Assembly: GCF_010906925.1 (NCBI RefSeq)
Contig: NZ_VTVE01000001.1
Location: 1 to 64,000, forward strand
DNA length: 64,000 nt
Direction: 5' to 3'
Source of the DNA: Pseudobutyrivibrio xylanivorans
Lineage (GTDB): Bacteria > Bacillota > Clostridia > Lachnospirales > Lachnospiraceae
Shown here one piece after another: positions 35,609 to 45,411 of this stretch. Every line of letters begins with the position of its first letter. Position 1 is the first letter of the stretch. The position numbers and the translations under genes are program-made. Under the pieces are notes generated by a model. The model did not search any database. It was not told where the DNA came from and saw only the letters and a program-made list of their open reading frames with translations.

Positions 35609-36268
35609 ATGTATATTCAGCTTAACTCACAAGTAATATGCTATGAAAAGACCGGCGAGGGTTCGCCGGTTATTCTTATACATGGAAATAAGGGCGACCA
35701 TCATACTTTTGATGCATTGGCAGAGACGATGAGCAATTATCATACAGTATATGCAATGGATTCAAGAGGTTATGGAGAAAGCGCTACTCCAAAGGAATAC
35801 CACTATAAGGATATGGCGGAGGATGTAATCAATCTTATCAATGCTCTCGATATTGAAAAGCCATATCTTATTGGATTTTCTGATGGAGGAATTATTGCTT
35901 TATTAGTAGCTATAAAGGCAAGCTCTTTACTTTCAGGAATAGTTTGCTGCGGAGCTAATCTTACACCAGATGGAATCCACCATAGGGATTTCAGGGAAAT
36001 GAAAAAAGAATACAAAAAGACAGGTGATCTACGGACTCTTATGATGATTACTGAGCCTGATATTTCCACGTCAGAACTGAGTAGGATATCAGTTCCTGCT
36101 ATGATATTTGCAGGAGAGAAGGATTGCATCAAAGAAAAAGAGACGGTAAAAATTGCAAAATATATACCAGATGCACAACTTCAGATTTTGCCAGATGAGA
36201 ATCACTTTAGCTATATTGTAGGAACTGACAAATTGTATAGTTATATAAAGGGATTCATTTGCAATTAG
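35609..36268 (+). CDS. Alpha/beta hydrolase
   Basis: 219 aa. Oxyanion motif HGNKGDHH, nucleophile elbow GFSDGG, catalytic Asp region FAGEKDC and catalytic His in DENHFSY. Cytoplasmic, no signal peptide. Substrate unknown. 23 bp after dapB. Confidence 0.85.
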   Translation: MYIQLNSQVICYEKTGEGSPVILIHGNKGDHHTFDALAETMSNYHTVYAMDSRGYGESATPKEYHYKDMAEDVINLINALDIEKPYLIGFSDGGIIALLVAIKASSLLSGIVCCGANLTPDGIHHRDFREMKKEYKKTGDLRTLMMITEPDISTSELSRISVPAMIFAGEKDCIKEKETVKIAKYIPDAQLQILPDENHFSYIVGTDKLYSYIKGFICN

Positions 36269-36412
36269 TGTTAAAAAGTTAACGAAAAGTGGCTGATTCT
36301 ATTGCTATATTCCATGAACCATGTTAATATCTATATAAATGTTATAAAACTGTGAATGCATTAAATATAACATTTTAGATATAACGATTTATTGGCGATT
36401 TGGAGTACATTT

Positions 36413-38020
36413 ATGGCAAAGGGTGCTAAGAAGACCTGTTATTGTGATAAACTGAATAAAGCATTAATAGGTATTTGCTTAGCAGCTGTTATAGTTTGCT
36501 ATCTTTTTACTATTTCACGATATACAACAGATGCATTTACAAAAGATATTGAGCCATATGCTGTTGTTAAATTAGATGATGGTTCTACGGAGTATCTATT
36601 TGATCTCAGAAAGCTAGATTATAAATATTCTGGCTTTATGTTCTATACATCCCACAAAAAGGTAGAAGTTTATAATGGCGGTAATATGATTTATTCATTT
36701 ACCAAGACAGGCGGTATTTGGTCTTCATCTACAGGCTCTGCTTATCATTTTGTTGATATTAATGAGCGTATGACTAATATCGCTGTTATTGTCACACCTA
36801 TTTATGACGTGGTGGCAGATGATGAAATCCTATTTCAAGTAGGGTCTTCATACAATATGTACAATGACATCATGGTTAAGTCCATGCCTCGATTTGTTGC
36901 AAGTATGCTTATTCTTGTAATAAGCATTTCATTGATTGTTTATTATCATTTTATGAAAAAGAAGCTGGAAATCGGCGAGGAACTTATATATCTTGGATAC
37001 TTTGCTTTGTTCATTGGACTTTGGACATTCATGGAGACAGATGTAATCACTTTGATTTTCAAAAACAAGATTGTTGAAGTGGTGGTTCCTTACTTATGTC
37101 TTATGTTTGTTATCCCGCCTTTTGTGCTGTTTTTCCATTGCTATCTGAAGTTTAAAAATGAATGGATTAAGAACATAATAATTACTATGTCTAGCCTGGA
37201 ATTAATAGTGCTTTCGTTCTTGCATTTTACAAAGATAGCAGAATATAGAGAGACTTTACCATATGTTCACCTAATGATATTTATTGCTACCATTTACGTG
37301 GTTGTGGGTGTTGTAATTAAGATGATTAATAAAAACTACACAAGACGCGTGGAGGTATGTGTGGTTGGTCTGACACTATTTGCTTTTGGCGTTATATTTG
37401 ATATTGTTTCTTATTACAAGCGAATTGGTGATTCAGATCAGCTTGGCAGATATTTATTCCTTGTGTTCCTTGTACTCTTGGCTTGGGATTTGTTAAAGGG
37501 TACATACGAGTTCATTGAAAAGGGGCGCCGAGCAAAGCAGCTTGAGTTATTTGCACTTACAGACAGCATGACAGGTCTTTTAAATAGAAATGCATTTGAA
37601 ACTTATGCTAATTCTAATGGTGAGTTGGAAGATTTGGTAGCTATTGTTGCAGATGCTAATGGATTGAAGGAATGCAACGATACGCATGGTCATGATGTTG
37701 GTGATGAGTATATTACAGTTGTTGCTGATATATTCAGCAGTACATTTGGAAAATATGGTGATTGCTATCGTACAGGTGGAGATGAATTCTGCTGTATCAT
37801 CCCATCAGGCAAGGATATTAATATAGAAAGACTTAAGAAGCTTTTCCTTGCAAAGGTTTACACTGAAAATGTTGAAGGAGATTATAAATTTAACATAGGA
37901 GTAGCGATTGGATTTGCAAGCTACGCTCCTTCTATAGATAGTAATTTACGCTCAGTTGTTAAGCGAGCTGATAGTGCTATGTATGCAAATAAAAGAGCCA
38001 GCAAAAAGGCCAGCTCTTAA
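36413..38020 (+). CDS. Diguanylate cyclase with N-terminal extracellular domain and membrane helices
   Basis: 535 aa from ATG 36413 with GGAG upstream; an upstream in-frame TTG is less likely. One helix at about 23-43, an extracytoplasmic beta-rich part (about 50-160), seven hydrophobic segments (about 165-360) reminiscent of 7TM-DISM receptors, then a GGDEF domain with TDSMTGLLNRNAFETYAN and RTGGDEF. Third GGDEF protein of the window. Ligand unknown. Confidence 0.82.
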   Translation: MAKGAKKTCYCDKLNKALIGICLAAVIVCYLFTISRYTTDAFTKDIEPYAVVKLDDGSTEYLFDLRKLDYKYSGFMFYTSHKKVEVYNGGNMIYSFTKTGGIWSSSTGSAYHFVDINERMTNIAVIVTPIYDVVADDEILFQVGSSYNMYNDIMVKSMPRFVASMLILVISISLIVYYHFMKKKLEIGEELIYLGYFALFIGLWTFMETDVITLIFKNKIVEVVVPYLCLMFVIPPFVLFFHCYLKFKNEWIKNIIITMSSLELIVLSFLHFTKIAEYRETLPYVHLMIFIATIYVVVGVVIKMINKNYTRRVEVCVVGLTLFAFGVIFDIVSYYKRIGDSDQLGRYLFLVFLVLLAWDLLKGTYEFIEKGRRAKQLELFALTDSMTGLLNRNAFETYANSNGELEDLVAIVADANGLKECNDTHGHDVGDEYITVVADIFSSTFGKYGDCYRTGGDEFCCIIPSGKDINIERLKKLFLAKVYTENVEGDYKFNIGVAIGFASYAPSIDSNLRSVVKRADSAMYANKRASKKASS

Positions 38021-38024
38021 GAAT

Positions 38025-38285
38025 TTAGATATCAATTTGATTCATCCAGTCCACTAATTCCTGAAGACCCTCCTCGGTGAATGGAGCAGTGTTTTTCTGC
38101 TTTACCTCATCGGGAGTGTTCTCGGAGCTGTAGGGACCAGGCCAGATGGTGGCCTGAAAGAGATCTTCATCAGTCTCTTCTGGATGGATTTTTTCTATTT
38201 TATAACATTTATTTTTGTCGCTCCCGGTAAAAGAGGGAGCTTTTTTATAGTATCCAAGTGATAATAGTCTTTTGCGTTCTATCAT
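38025..38285 (-). CDS. Small conserved-looking protein of unknown function
   Basis: 86 aa, soluble and charged, with YYKKAPSFTGSDKNKCYKIEKI and a C-terminal amphipathic helix (EEGLQELVDWMNQI). Start has GAGG upstream. The gene is convergent with the GGDEF gene and their ends are 4 bp apart. No recognised domain; base usage is similar to the neighbours. Confidence 0.6.
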   Translation of the reverse strand: MIERKRLLSLGYYKKAPSFTGSDKNKCYKIEKIHPEETDEDLFQATIWPGPYSSENTPDEVKQKNTAPFTEEGLQELVDWMNQIDI

Positions 38286-38502
38286 TATAAACCTCTATTT
38301 GATATGTAAAATTAGGTCTTAGTAACCTCTTATGAAATTCTGATTCTCATAAAATAAAAACCACAAATAAGATTTTAACATAAATAAAAAGAAAGGGAGA
38401 ATAGAAATATTCAATGATTTTAGTTTTGAATTAGTAGATAAACTAAAAGACAATGATAGGGAAGAATGTTAAAATATTTTTATAAAATGTAAAGGGGGCA
38501 AT

Positions 38503-39525
38503 ATGAGCAAGGGGCGATTTTTTAGAATAATTTGCGGCATTATGATACTTATAATATCTGTGATTTTAGTGCAGGTATTTGTTAGTGATGACAATAATGG
38601 CGGAGATGAAGTGGATGGTCAGGGGATGCAGCCTGGCTATTATGATCCTAGCAGATGGATGGAGTCCTTGTCTGATGACACCTATTTGTCTGAGATTACC
38701 ATACCAGGTACCCACGACAGTGCAGCTAGATATGTTATGCTTGGCTACGTAATGAGATGTCAGGATACAAGTATTTATGAGCAGCTGGACAATGGATATA
38801 GATACTTGGATCTTAGAATTGCCCTTGATAAGAGCCAAAAGGAACACAGCATTAAGCTAGTTCATAATTTTGCTAATTGTCATGTTGATGGAGGGCTATT
38901 TTCCGATTATCTTCATCTGGAGGATGTGACAAAAGATATCTACACATTTTTACAGAAATATAATGATGAGACAGTAATTGTAAATTTTAAAATAGAAGAT
39001 GATGAGGTTAATGTAAAAGAGATTCAAAAGCTTCTAAATCAGGAGATTACATCCAACAAGGATTATTGGTTTACAGAAGAATATATACCTACTTTAGGTG
39101 AGGCCAGAGGTAGGGCGGTGCTTGCCACTAGATTTGATGATATAGCAGGTACTGGATTGACGGGACTTAATATGATCTGGGCTGAGCAGGACAACAAGAC
39201 CCCAGTGGATATCCCATACGAATTATATGTAAATGACGAATTCAGATATTGGGTTCAGGATAGATATAAATACTCAGTTGAGGACAAATATGAGGCGGTA
39301 GTTGATGGCTTAGAAAACTGCGAAGCAGACGAGGATACATGGTTTTTAAATTTTGTCAGCACAAGTGGTGATGGAAAAATAGGACATCCTAAAGGATATG
39401 CTAACAGCCTTAACGGTCTGCTTATGGATTATTCTTTTAAAGAAAATACAAGCTACGGTATTATTATAGTTGATTTCGGCGATGCTGAATTAGCTAGAAG
39501 AATATATTTAACAAATTCATTCTAA
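38503..39525 (+). CDS. Phosphatidylinositol-specific phospholipase C-like protein
   Basis: 340 aa with an N-terminal signal anchor (about 8-27). PI-PLC X-domain signs: TIPGTHDSAARY (H71), YLDLRI, KLVHNF (H121) and FLQKYNDETVIVNFK. These are the two catalytic histidines and the barrel context of the family, which cleaves phosphoinositides or glycosylated relatives outside the cell. RBS AAAGGGGG. A small unknown gene follows 27 bp later. Confidence 0.85.
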   Translation: MSKGRFFRIICGIMILIISVILVQVFVSDDNNGGDEVDGQGMQPGYYDPSRWMESLSDDTYLSEITIPGTHDSAARYVMLGYVMRCQDTSIYEQLDNGYRYLDLRIALDKSQKEHSIKLVHNFANCHVDGGLFSDYLHLEDVTKDIYTFLQKYNDETVIVNFKIEDDEVNVKEIQKLLNQEITSNKDYWFTEEYIPTLGEARGRAVLATRFDDIAGTGLTGLNMIWAEQDNKTPVDIPYELYVNDEFRYWVQDRYKYSVEDKYEAVVDGLENCEADEDTWFLNFVSTSGDGKIGHPKGYANSLNGLLMDYSFKENTSYGIIIVDFGDAELARRIYLTNSF

Positions 39526-39552
39526 TAAAAGAGGATTAAAGGAGGACATAGT

Positions 39553-39801
39553 ATGAGTAATTTTGAAGAAGAGCAGGTTAATCCAATTCTGTTAGAATTC
39601 TTGGATACAGATGATTTTGAGGAAAAATACAAGATATTGGTTGCTACACCGATTATGGATTTTGACAATTTGTTAATTGACAATATGGCCTCATCTATCG
39701 ACTGTGTTATTGAGGATGGGGATATAGAGAGCAGAGTGCAGGAATTAAAGGTCTGCGTTAAAACTAGAGCAAAATACGAAACATTGCGCTTAAGAAGATA
39801 A
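39553..39801 (+). CDS. Small hypothetical protein
   Basis: 82 aa, acidic N-terminal half (FEEEQVNPILLEFLDTDDFEEKY), helical, no membrane segment. Strong ribosome-binding site AAAGGAGG. Follows the phospholipase-like gene and precedes a chemoreceptor gene by 115 bp. Function unknown. Confidence 0.65.
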   Translation: MSNFEEEQVNPILLEFLDTDDFEEKYKILVATPIMDFDNLLIDNMASSIDCVIEDGDIESRVQELKVCVKTRAKYETLRLRR

Positions 39802-39916
39802 ATATTTTCTCAATAATGCGAAAAAACGCCTTTTGATAACAATTGCTACATATTTAGATGGTAAAATTTTCCCATAAGTTTAGACTTGGGTTATATTACA
39901 GACATTAGGAGGGGAA

Positions 39917-41947
39917 ATGGCGAAAACAGAGAAAAGTCCTAAAGGCACTAAGACTAAAAAGATTAAGGATAAACTGCTTTTGTTTATCGTGCCAGCAGTT
40001 GTTGTTACAATTATCATATTGGTAGCAATATCTTCATTTCTTTCTAAAAGCAGACTGGAAGAAATGGCTCGCAACGAGCTTGAAAGTTCTATTACCAACC
40101 AGGCAGATAATATTTATGCATGGCTTGAACAGAACTTGGAGAATTTCAGTACAATCAAGGCTTCACTTGAGGGTATGGATCTTGATGAGACCTACTATGA
40201 AGAGGTGCTTACTACCTTTGTAGGTTCTAATAGCAATGCGCCAAATGGTGTGTATATTGCCACTCAGTCAGGTAAGGTCTATACAGGTAGAGGCACAGAT
40301 TTATCTATTACCAATCCAACTGACCAGCAGTGGTACAAAGAAGGCCTTTCACGTATTAATATGGCATACGGTGAGCCATATAAAAATGATGAAGGGGAAT
40401 ATGTTATTTCGGCATCAGGTATTTTGAATGATGGAAGTGATGAGATTAAAGTCGTAGCAGCAGACGTTACTCTCGGCAAGATTTCTATCATTGTAAACTC
40501 TGGTGTAAAAATGAAGAATGCCAATTCCTTCCTTGTGGATAGAAATGATATGATGGTTCTTGCGCATCGTGACAGTAGCCTAGTTTCTACAACTTTGACA
40601 GGAAGCTTAGGCCGACCTGTAATGGATGGAACATACAATGCAATCATATCAAGTGATTACAGCACAACAAATTTAGGACAGTACACTGTAGCCTTTAAGG
40701 AAATCAAGGGTACAGACTGGCTCCTTGTTTCATATATTGAAAACAGTGTAATTCTTGCCAATGTAACACAGCTTATTACAATTCTTCTTATTATAGGTGT
40801 GGTTGCAACTATACTTATTGTTATTCTTGTTAGCGCAATTATTGGCCGTGTTATTAAGCCACTTTCATACATCACAGAAAACATTCACGCAATGTCATCT
40901 GGTGACTTTACAATAGAGGTCAAGAATACATCTAATGATGAGATCGGCGTGATGGGACAGCAGGTTGGAAAGTTTGTTGGACTGATGCGAGATATGCTTT
41001 CAAGTATCAATGATGAGTCTGAAAAGCTTAAAGAAGAATCCGATAATTCGGATCAGGTAAGCCGAGTGATGTTTGATGCATCTCAGTCTCAGGAGAGCGC
41101 AATGGTTAACTTGAATCAGACAGTTGATCAGCTTGCTATAGCGGTTAATGAAATCGCTGAAAATGCCACAACACTTGCAATGGTTGTTTCTGATACAAAG
41201 GCCAATTCAGATACAGCATCAGAGAGAATGGCTGAGACAGTTGAGATTTCTAAGAGCGGTAGAGCAGATATGGAGAAACTCTCAGTTGCTATGGGAGAGA
41301 TTCAAGCTGCCAACCAAGAGCTTGTTGCTTCAGTTGAAAAGGTAGGTCAGGCATCTGAGGAAATCACCAATATCGTTGGTATGATTTCTGAAATCGCTGA
41401 AGAGACCAATCTTCTTTCACTTAATGCCTCTATTGAGGCAGCCCGTGCCGGTGAAGCTGGTAAGGGATTTGCAGTTGTTGCTTCTGAAATCGGTGGACTT
41501 GCTAAGCATTCAGCAGAGAGTGCCCAGAGCATTTCTGATTTGATTAATCAGGTTCGAGATCAGATTGAAAAGGTTGTTTCTCAGGCAGACGCCAGTGCCA
41601 AGAGTATCGAGGCCAACGGCGAATTGATTGATGCAGCAGTTACAACTTTTGACAAGATTTTTGAAAATATTGAGAGTACAAGTGATGTAATCAAAGAAAT
41701 GATTGCAGACATCAATAAGGTTGACGAGGTATCTACTAACGTTGCTGCTATTTCTGAAGAACAGGCAGCTTCGGCAGATGAAATCCTTGAGACATCTAAG
41801 AACATGGTTGAGCAGGCACAGGCAATCACTCAGAGTAGCCAGGATGTAGCTGATAATTCACATCAGCTTGCAAATACAAGCCAGACACTTACAGGTTATG
41901 TTCAGCAGTTTAAGATTGTTAAGGAGGATACCGATTATGATGAATAA
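39917..41947 (+). CDS. Methyl-accepting chemotaxis protein, dCache type, coupled to a binding protein
   Basis: 676 aa. Membrane helix about 22-43, extracellular Cache-like domain about 45-280, second helix about 285-310, HAMP, then the signalling hairpin with [31 protein letters not shown] (given by its key run [15 protein letters not shown]). Its stop overlaps the start of a periplasmic-type binding protein, which suggests that the two act together. RBS AGGAGGGG. Confidence 0.92.
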   Translation: MAKTEKSPKGTKTKKIKDKLLLFIVPAVVVTIIILVAISSFLSKSRLEEMARNELESSITNQADNIYAWLEQNLENFSTIKASLEGMDLDETYYEEVLTTFVGSNSNAPNGVYIATQSGKVYTGRGTDLSITNPTDQQWYKEGLSRINMAYGEPYKNDEGEYVISASGILNDGSDEIKVVAADVTLGKISIIVNSGVKMKNANSFLVDRNDMMVLAHRDSSLVSTTLTGSLGRPVMDGTYNAIISSDYSTTNLGQYTVAFKEIKGTDWLLVSYIENSVILANVTQLITILLIIGVVATILIVILVSAIIGRVIKPLSYITENIHAMSSGDFTIEVKNTSNDEIGVMGQQVGKFVGLMRDMLSSINDESEKLKEESDNSDQVSRVMFDASQSQESAMVNLNQTVDQLAIAVNEIAENATTLAMVVSDTKANSDTASERMAETVEISKSGRADMEKLSVAMGEIQAANQELVASVEKVGQASEEITNIVGMISEIAEETNLLSLNASIEAARAGEAGKGFAVVASEIGGLAKHSAESAQSISDLINQVRDQIEKVVSQADASAKSIEANGELIDAAVTTFDKIFENIESTSDVIKEMIADINKVDEVSTNVAAISEEQAASADEILETSKNMVEQAQAITQSSQDVADNSHQLANTSQTLTGYVQQFKIVKEDTDYDE

Positions 41948-42938
41948 TAGACTTAAAAAGATAGCGGCCCTTCTTGTTGCAGGGGTTATGGTTATCGGAA
42001 TGACCCTTACAGGCTGCGGAAATAGCAGTTCAGGTTCAGGTGGTGGTTCGGCAAAGGGAATGAAGATATTCTTCTCGACACTTACACTTGATACCTTTAA
42101 GGGGATGCTTCAGGATGCCGTAGTAGAAGGCGGTAAGGAAGCAGGGGTAACTGTTGATGTAGGCGCGGAATGTGGCTCTGTAGATGAGCAGGTTGCTCAG
42201 ATTAAGCAGGCGGTTGATGCGGGATATGATGCAATCATTTGTAATCCAGTAGATGCTACAACAGCACTTCAGCTTGAGGTTACAGCTGGTGATACACCTA
42301 TTTTATTTGTAAATTCTCAGCCAGATGAGCAGTATCTTGAGCCAGATAAATACATGTATGTAGGAAGCTACGATAAGGATGCCGGCAACTTCCAGGCGGA
42401 ATATGTATGGAACAAACTAGGACAGCCATCTAGCATGAATATCGTATTGTTCCAGGGCGAGCCAGGACATCCAGCTGCAGGACTTAGAACTACAGCAGTC
42501 AAGGAATACTACAAGAAAAATGGAATCGATGTAACATTTGTATTTAACGACACAGCATATTGGGATACTGCAAAAGCAGCAGAAGAGTTCAAGCTTTTCC
42601 TTAAGACTAAGCAGCCATTTGATGCAGTAATTTGCAACAATGATTCTATGGCCGTTGGTGTAGTCCAGGCTATGAGAGAGGTAGGACTTGACCCAGGCAA
42701 AATCCCTGTAGTAGGTGTAGATGCTACAACAGAGGGATGCCAGTCGATTATCGATGGCGGAATGCAATTTACTGTATACCAGTCAGCAACTGGTCAGGGT
42801 GCAGCAGCTATTCAGACAGCTATTGCACTTGCAACTAAGGGAACAGCTAAGGGCATCGAAGGCCTTACAGAAGATGGCTATTATGTATGGGTTCCATACG
42901 AGCCTGTAGATGCATCCAATGTTAAGGATTATATGTAA
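41937..42938 (+). CDS. Sugar-type substrate-binding lipoprotein without transporter genes
   Basis: 333 aa. Lipobox LTGC. Ribose-binding-protein-like fold (Peripla_BP_4): [55 protein letters not shown]. The ATG at 41937 is 9 nt after AAGGAGG and lies 11 nt inside the chemoreceptor gene; ATG 41940 is an alternative. No permease or ATPase follows, so it probably presents a ligand to the chemoreceptor rather than to an importer. Ends at terminator 42981-43025. Confidence 0.85.
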   Translation: MMNNRLKKIAALLVAGVMVIGMTLTGCGNSSSGSGGGSAKGMKIFFSTLTLDTFKGMLQDAVVEGGKEAGVTVDVGAECGSVDEQVAQIKQAVDAGYDAIICNPVDATTALQLEVTAGDTPILFVNSQPDEQYLEPDKYMYVGSYDKDAGNFQAEYVWNKLGQPSSMNIVLFQGEPGHPAAGLRTTAVKEYYKKNGIDVTFVFNDTAYWDTAKAAEEFKLFLKTKQPFDAVICNNDSMAVGVVQAMREVGLDPGKIPVVGVDATTEGCQSIIDGGMQFTVYQSATGQGAAAIQTAIALATKGTAKGIEGLTEDGYYVWVPYEPVDASNVKDYM

Positions 42939-42980
42939 TTAGAAAATTTATTTATTGCTTCTTGCTTTAAATAAAATATA

Positions 42981-43025
42981 AGTGCCGAGGGCTAATCTTA
43001 AAGACTGGTCCTTGGCACTTTCTAT
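42981..43025 (+). terminator. Terminator after the binding-protein gene
   Basis: 10-bp stem AGTGCCGAGG / CCTTGGCACT (one G-U) followed by TTTCTATTTT. Confidence 0.75.
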
Positions 43026-43039
43026 TTTATGTATTCGAT

Positions 43040-43489
43040 TTATAAAAATGGATTGGCCCATATCATATTTGAGTTGTGGTAACGCTCATCATCGGTAACA
43101 TCAGTGGCAAACCATTCAGGTGGCGTAAATGAATTGGCCTCCTCAATAGATGGAAATTCCACCTCAGCCATAATAAGCCCTAGCATGTGGCCTTCGAAAA
43201 TATCAAGCTCGATGGTGTAAGGCTCATATGGGATTATGTAACGGCGCTTGGTTATAGGATGTCCATCTATTTTCTCTAAAAGGTGCTGGTAAGCCTCAGC
43301 TGTAAGAGCAGCTTCGATTTCTTCCCGAGCAAGCTTGCCGCTTCCCTTATAGGTGAGAATGTACTTGTCATTTTTCTTTCTGATACGTACAACAGGCTCG
43401 GTAGAAAGGTATCCCTGCTCAATATCTACATATTCATATTTTGATAAATCTGGAAGGTCTTTAATTAAAAATTTTCTTTCGATTTCCAT
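43040..43489 (-). CDS. CYTH domain protein
   Basis: 149 aa from ATG 43489 behind GGGAG. ExExK signature MEIERKF (E2, E4, K6), plus alternating charged beta strands (RIRKKNDKYILTYKG, EIEAALT, YTIELDIFEG, MAEVEF) of the triphosphate tunnel fold. Probably a metal-dependent phosphatase or cyclase acting on tripolyphosphate-like substrates. Stand-alone gene. Confidence 0.85.
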   Translation of the reverse strand: MEIERKFLIKDLPDLSKYEYVDIEQGYLSTEPVVRIRKKNDKYILTYKGSGKLAREEIEAALTAEAYQHLLEKIDGHPITKRRYIIPYEPYTIELDIFEGHMLGLIMAEVEFPSIEEANSFTPPEWFATDVTDDERYHNSNMIWANPFL

Positions 43490-43684
43490 TTTAAACTCCC
43501 TATTAATAATTGATAATAAGATAGTAGCACATCCAAAGAATAGATGCACGACTAAAACAGAAAGGGGTAATGCAAAACCTACAGCGTAGCTGTAGACAAC
43601 CAAAATGCTAAATGTTACAATTAAATCTATGTGTTGATAAAATAGGGAAATTCTTTAAAAGAGCTGATATACGAGGCTTGAATA

Positions 43685-43717
43685 AATGGACCACTAACCC
43701 CGTCCCCTAGGTCCATT
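43685..43717 (+). promoter_or_regulatory. Hairpin ahead of the lysozyme gene
   Basis: AATGGACC / GGTCCATT (8 bp) with a 17-nt pyrimidine-rich loop, directly before the ribosome-binding site GAAAGGA. Possible translational control; no direct evidence. Confidence 0.35.
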
Positions 43718-43734
43718 AAAGAAAGGACATAGAT

Positions 43735-44469
43735 TTGAATAAAAAACATGGTATGGCAATTTTAATAATTCTGATTTTCCTATCTGCTTTGCTAGCATTG
43801 CTTTTATATTTGGGAATTGTTCATATTAATAATCCCAGCAAGGCGAAATATCCAGTGAATGGTGTGGATGTGTCGGCATATCAAGGACAGGTAGATTGGG
43901 ATACATTATCAAGTCAGGATATTGATTTTGCATATATTAAAGCAACAGAGGGCTCCACATTTAAGGATTCTTGCTTTGAATACAATTGGAAGGAAGCGGG
44001 TGAGACAGATTTAAGAATTGGAGCTTATCATTTCTTTAGTTTTGAATCATCAGGAGAAAAGCAGGCGGCTAATTTTATTGATTCAGTGGATGCAATACCT
44101 ATGATGCTACCGCCAGTAATTGATGTGGAGTATTATGGCAAATACCAAAATGAAGACGACATTGATGTGGTTGAAATAAGAGCTGAGCTGCGGAATATGA
44201 TTAATATTCTAAAGGAAGAATATGGGGTTAATCCAGTATTATATGTCAGTGAAGAAACATACAATACCATTGTGGCGCAGGAGTTTTCGGATTGTGATAT
44301 TTGGTACAGAAGTGTATATGGCAAAATTGATGGGGACCTTGACTGGACATTTTGGCAATATTCTAACCGTCATAGGTTAAATGGATATGAGGGGGAAGAA
44401 CCATTTATAGATATGAATGTATTTTATGGCACCAAAGAAGAATTTGAGTCATATGGGACTCAAATATAG
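43735..44469 (+). CDS. GH25 lysozyme (membrane-anchored)
   Basis: 244 aa, TTG start behind GAAAGGA. One N-terminal membrane helix (about 8-30), then a GH25 domain: VNGVDVSAYQGQVDW (D45), AYIKATEGSTF (E72), IDVEYYG with the catalytic DxE pair, and a terminal DWTFWQYS. It cleaves the MurNAc-GlcNAc backbone of peptidoglycan outside the membrane. Confidence 0.9.
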   Translation: MNKKHGMAILIILIFLSALLALLLYLGIVHINNPSKAKYPVNGVDVSAYQGQVDWDTLSSQDIDFAYIKATEGSTFKDSCFEYNWKEAGETDLRIGAYHFFSFESSGEKQAANFIDSVDAIPMMLPPVIDVEYYGKYQNEDDIDVVEIRAELRNMINILKEEYGVNPVLYVSEETYNTIVAQEFSDCDIWYRSVYGKIDGDLDWTFWQYSNRHRLNGYEGEEPFIDMNVFYGTKEEFESYGTQI

Positions 44470-44484
44470 TGGCAGAAAATTGTC

Positions 44485-44583
44485 TTGAAATTATCTGATT
44501 TTTGAAGTAATATATTGTATACGAGTGTGGCTATAAGCCAATTGAATTTAGTATTAAACGTATGAGACTGCGTAGTCTTATAC
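44485..44583 (+). promoter_or_regulatory. efp promoter and leader hairpin
   Basis: TTGAAA (44485-44490), 17-nt spacer, TAATAT (44508-44513). The leader carries a 10-bp stem GTATGAGACT / AGTCTTATAC (44560-44583) immediately before the AAGGAGG ribosome-binding site. Confidence 0.6.
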
Positions 44584-44603
44584 CTGTTAAGGAGGATTTT
44601 ATA

Positions 44604-45161
44604 ATGATTACAGCCGGTGATTTTAGAAACGGTATGACAATCGAGATGGACAACAAAGTTTATCAGGTTATCGAGTTCCAGCATGTTAAGCCAGGTAAGG
44701 GTGCAGCATTCGTTCGTACAAAGCTTAAGGATATCAAGGGCGGCGGTGTTACAGAGACATCTTTCAGACCTACTGAGAAGTTCCCAGCAGCACGTATCGA
44801 TCGTAAGGATATGCAGTATCTTTATAATGATGGTGAGCTTTACAACTTCATGGATGTTGAGACATATGATCAGGTAGCTCTTACAGCTGACCAGATTGGT
44901 GATGCTCTCAAGTTCGTTAAGGAAAATGAAATCGTTAAGATGCTTTCACACAATGGTTCAATCTTCTCAGTTGAGCCACCTATGTTTGTTGAGCTTCAGA
45001 TTACAGATACAGAGCCAGGTTTCAAGGGTGATACAGCTACAGGTGCTACAAAGCCAGCTACTGTTGAGACAGGCGCTACAGTATACGTTCCACTTTTCGT
45101 AGAGAATGGTGAGACAATCAAAATTGATACTAGAACAGGTGAGTATTTATCAAGGGTATAA
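44604..45161 (+). CDS. efp: Translation elongation factor P
   Basis: 185 aa from ATG 44604 after AAGGAGG; an upstream in-frame ATG would start inside the leader hairpin. Starts [20 protein letters not shown]. Modified-residue loop KPGKG with K32 at the tip, the position modified in Bacillus EF-P. C-terminal signature [14 protein letters not shown]. Relieves ribosome stalling on polyproline. Confidence 0.96.
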   Translation: MITAGDFRNGMTIEMDNKVYQVIEFQHVKPGKGAAFVRTKLKDIKGGGVTETSFRPTEKFPAARIDRKDMQYLYNDGELYNFMDVETYDQVALTADQIGDALKFVKENEIVKMLSHNGSIFSVEPPMFVELQITDTEPGFKGDTATGATKPATVETGATVYVPLFVENGETIKIDTRTGEYLSRV

Positions 45162-45364
45162 TGATGGATTACAGAGAATATCCACTTTCGGAGTTGTTAC
45201 AAAATCGAAAAATATATGCTGTTTTTGATGAAGAGTTTCAAAAGGGCACATGGTTGGATGCCACAGCTCTCATTGGAAGCGAGTGTACTATTAATCAATT
45301 GTATCGTGACGGTACAGTACCTCGCGAGACATTAGATAAGATAGTGGAGAGACTTTCTAGATAA
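45161..45364 (+). CDS. Small protein translationally coupled to efp
   Basis: 67 aa (66 if the adjacent ATG 45164 is used). Its start codon shares the last base of the efp stop. Soluble, with ELLQNRKIYAVFDEEFQKGTWLDATALIGSECTINQLYRDGT and no known domain. Coupling to efp suggests a linked role, but nothing in the sequence identifies it. Confidence 0.6.
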   Translation: MMDYREYPLSELLQNRKIYAVFDEEFQKGTWLDATALIGSECTINQLYRDGTVPRETLDKIVERLSR

Positions 45365-45373
45365 TCAATAATA

Positions 45374-45405
45374 AAGGCCTTGGCGATTGCCAAGGCCTTA
45401 GTTTA
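45374..45405. terminator. Bidirectional terminator between the efp unit and ldh
   Basis: 11-bp stem AAGGCCTTGGC / GCCAAGGCCTT with loop GATT, followed by a T-rich stretch. Confidence 0.8.
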
Positions 45406-45411
45406 TGTCAT

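Noticed and set aside
36269-36412. c-di-GMP riboswitch near the GGDEF genes
   Set aside because: The conserved c-di-GMP-I and -II motifs were looked for by eye in the leaders of the three GGDEF genes and not found.
43040-43603. Longer, membrane-anchored form of the CYTH protein
   Set aside because: The 38-residue extension has no ribosome-binding site; the internal ATG starts exactly at the MEIERKF family N-terminus.
43560-43735. Sixth copy of the typA/ldh/fab RNA element before the lysozyme gene
   Set aside because: GAGGCTTGAATAAATGG resembles one strand, but there is no matching CAAGC strand, P1 or CGUA loop.
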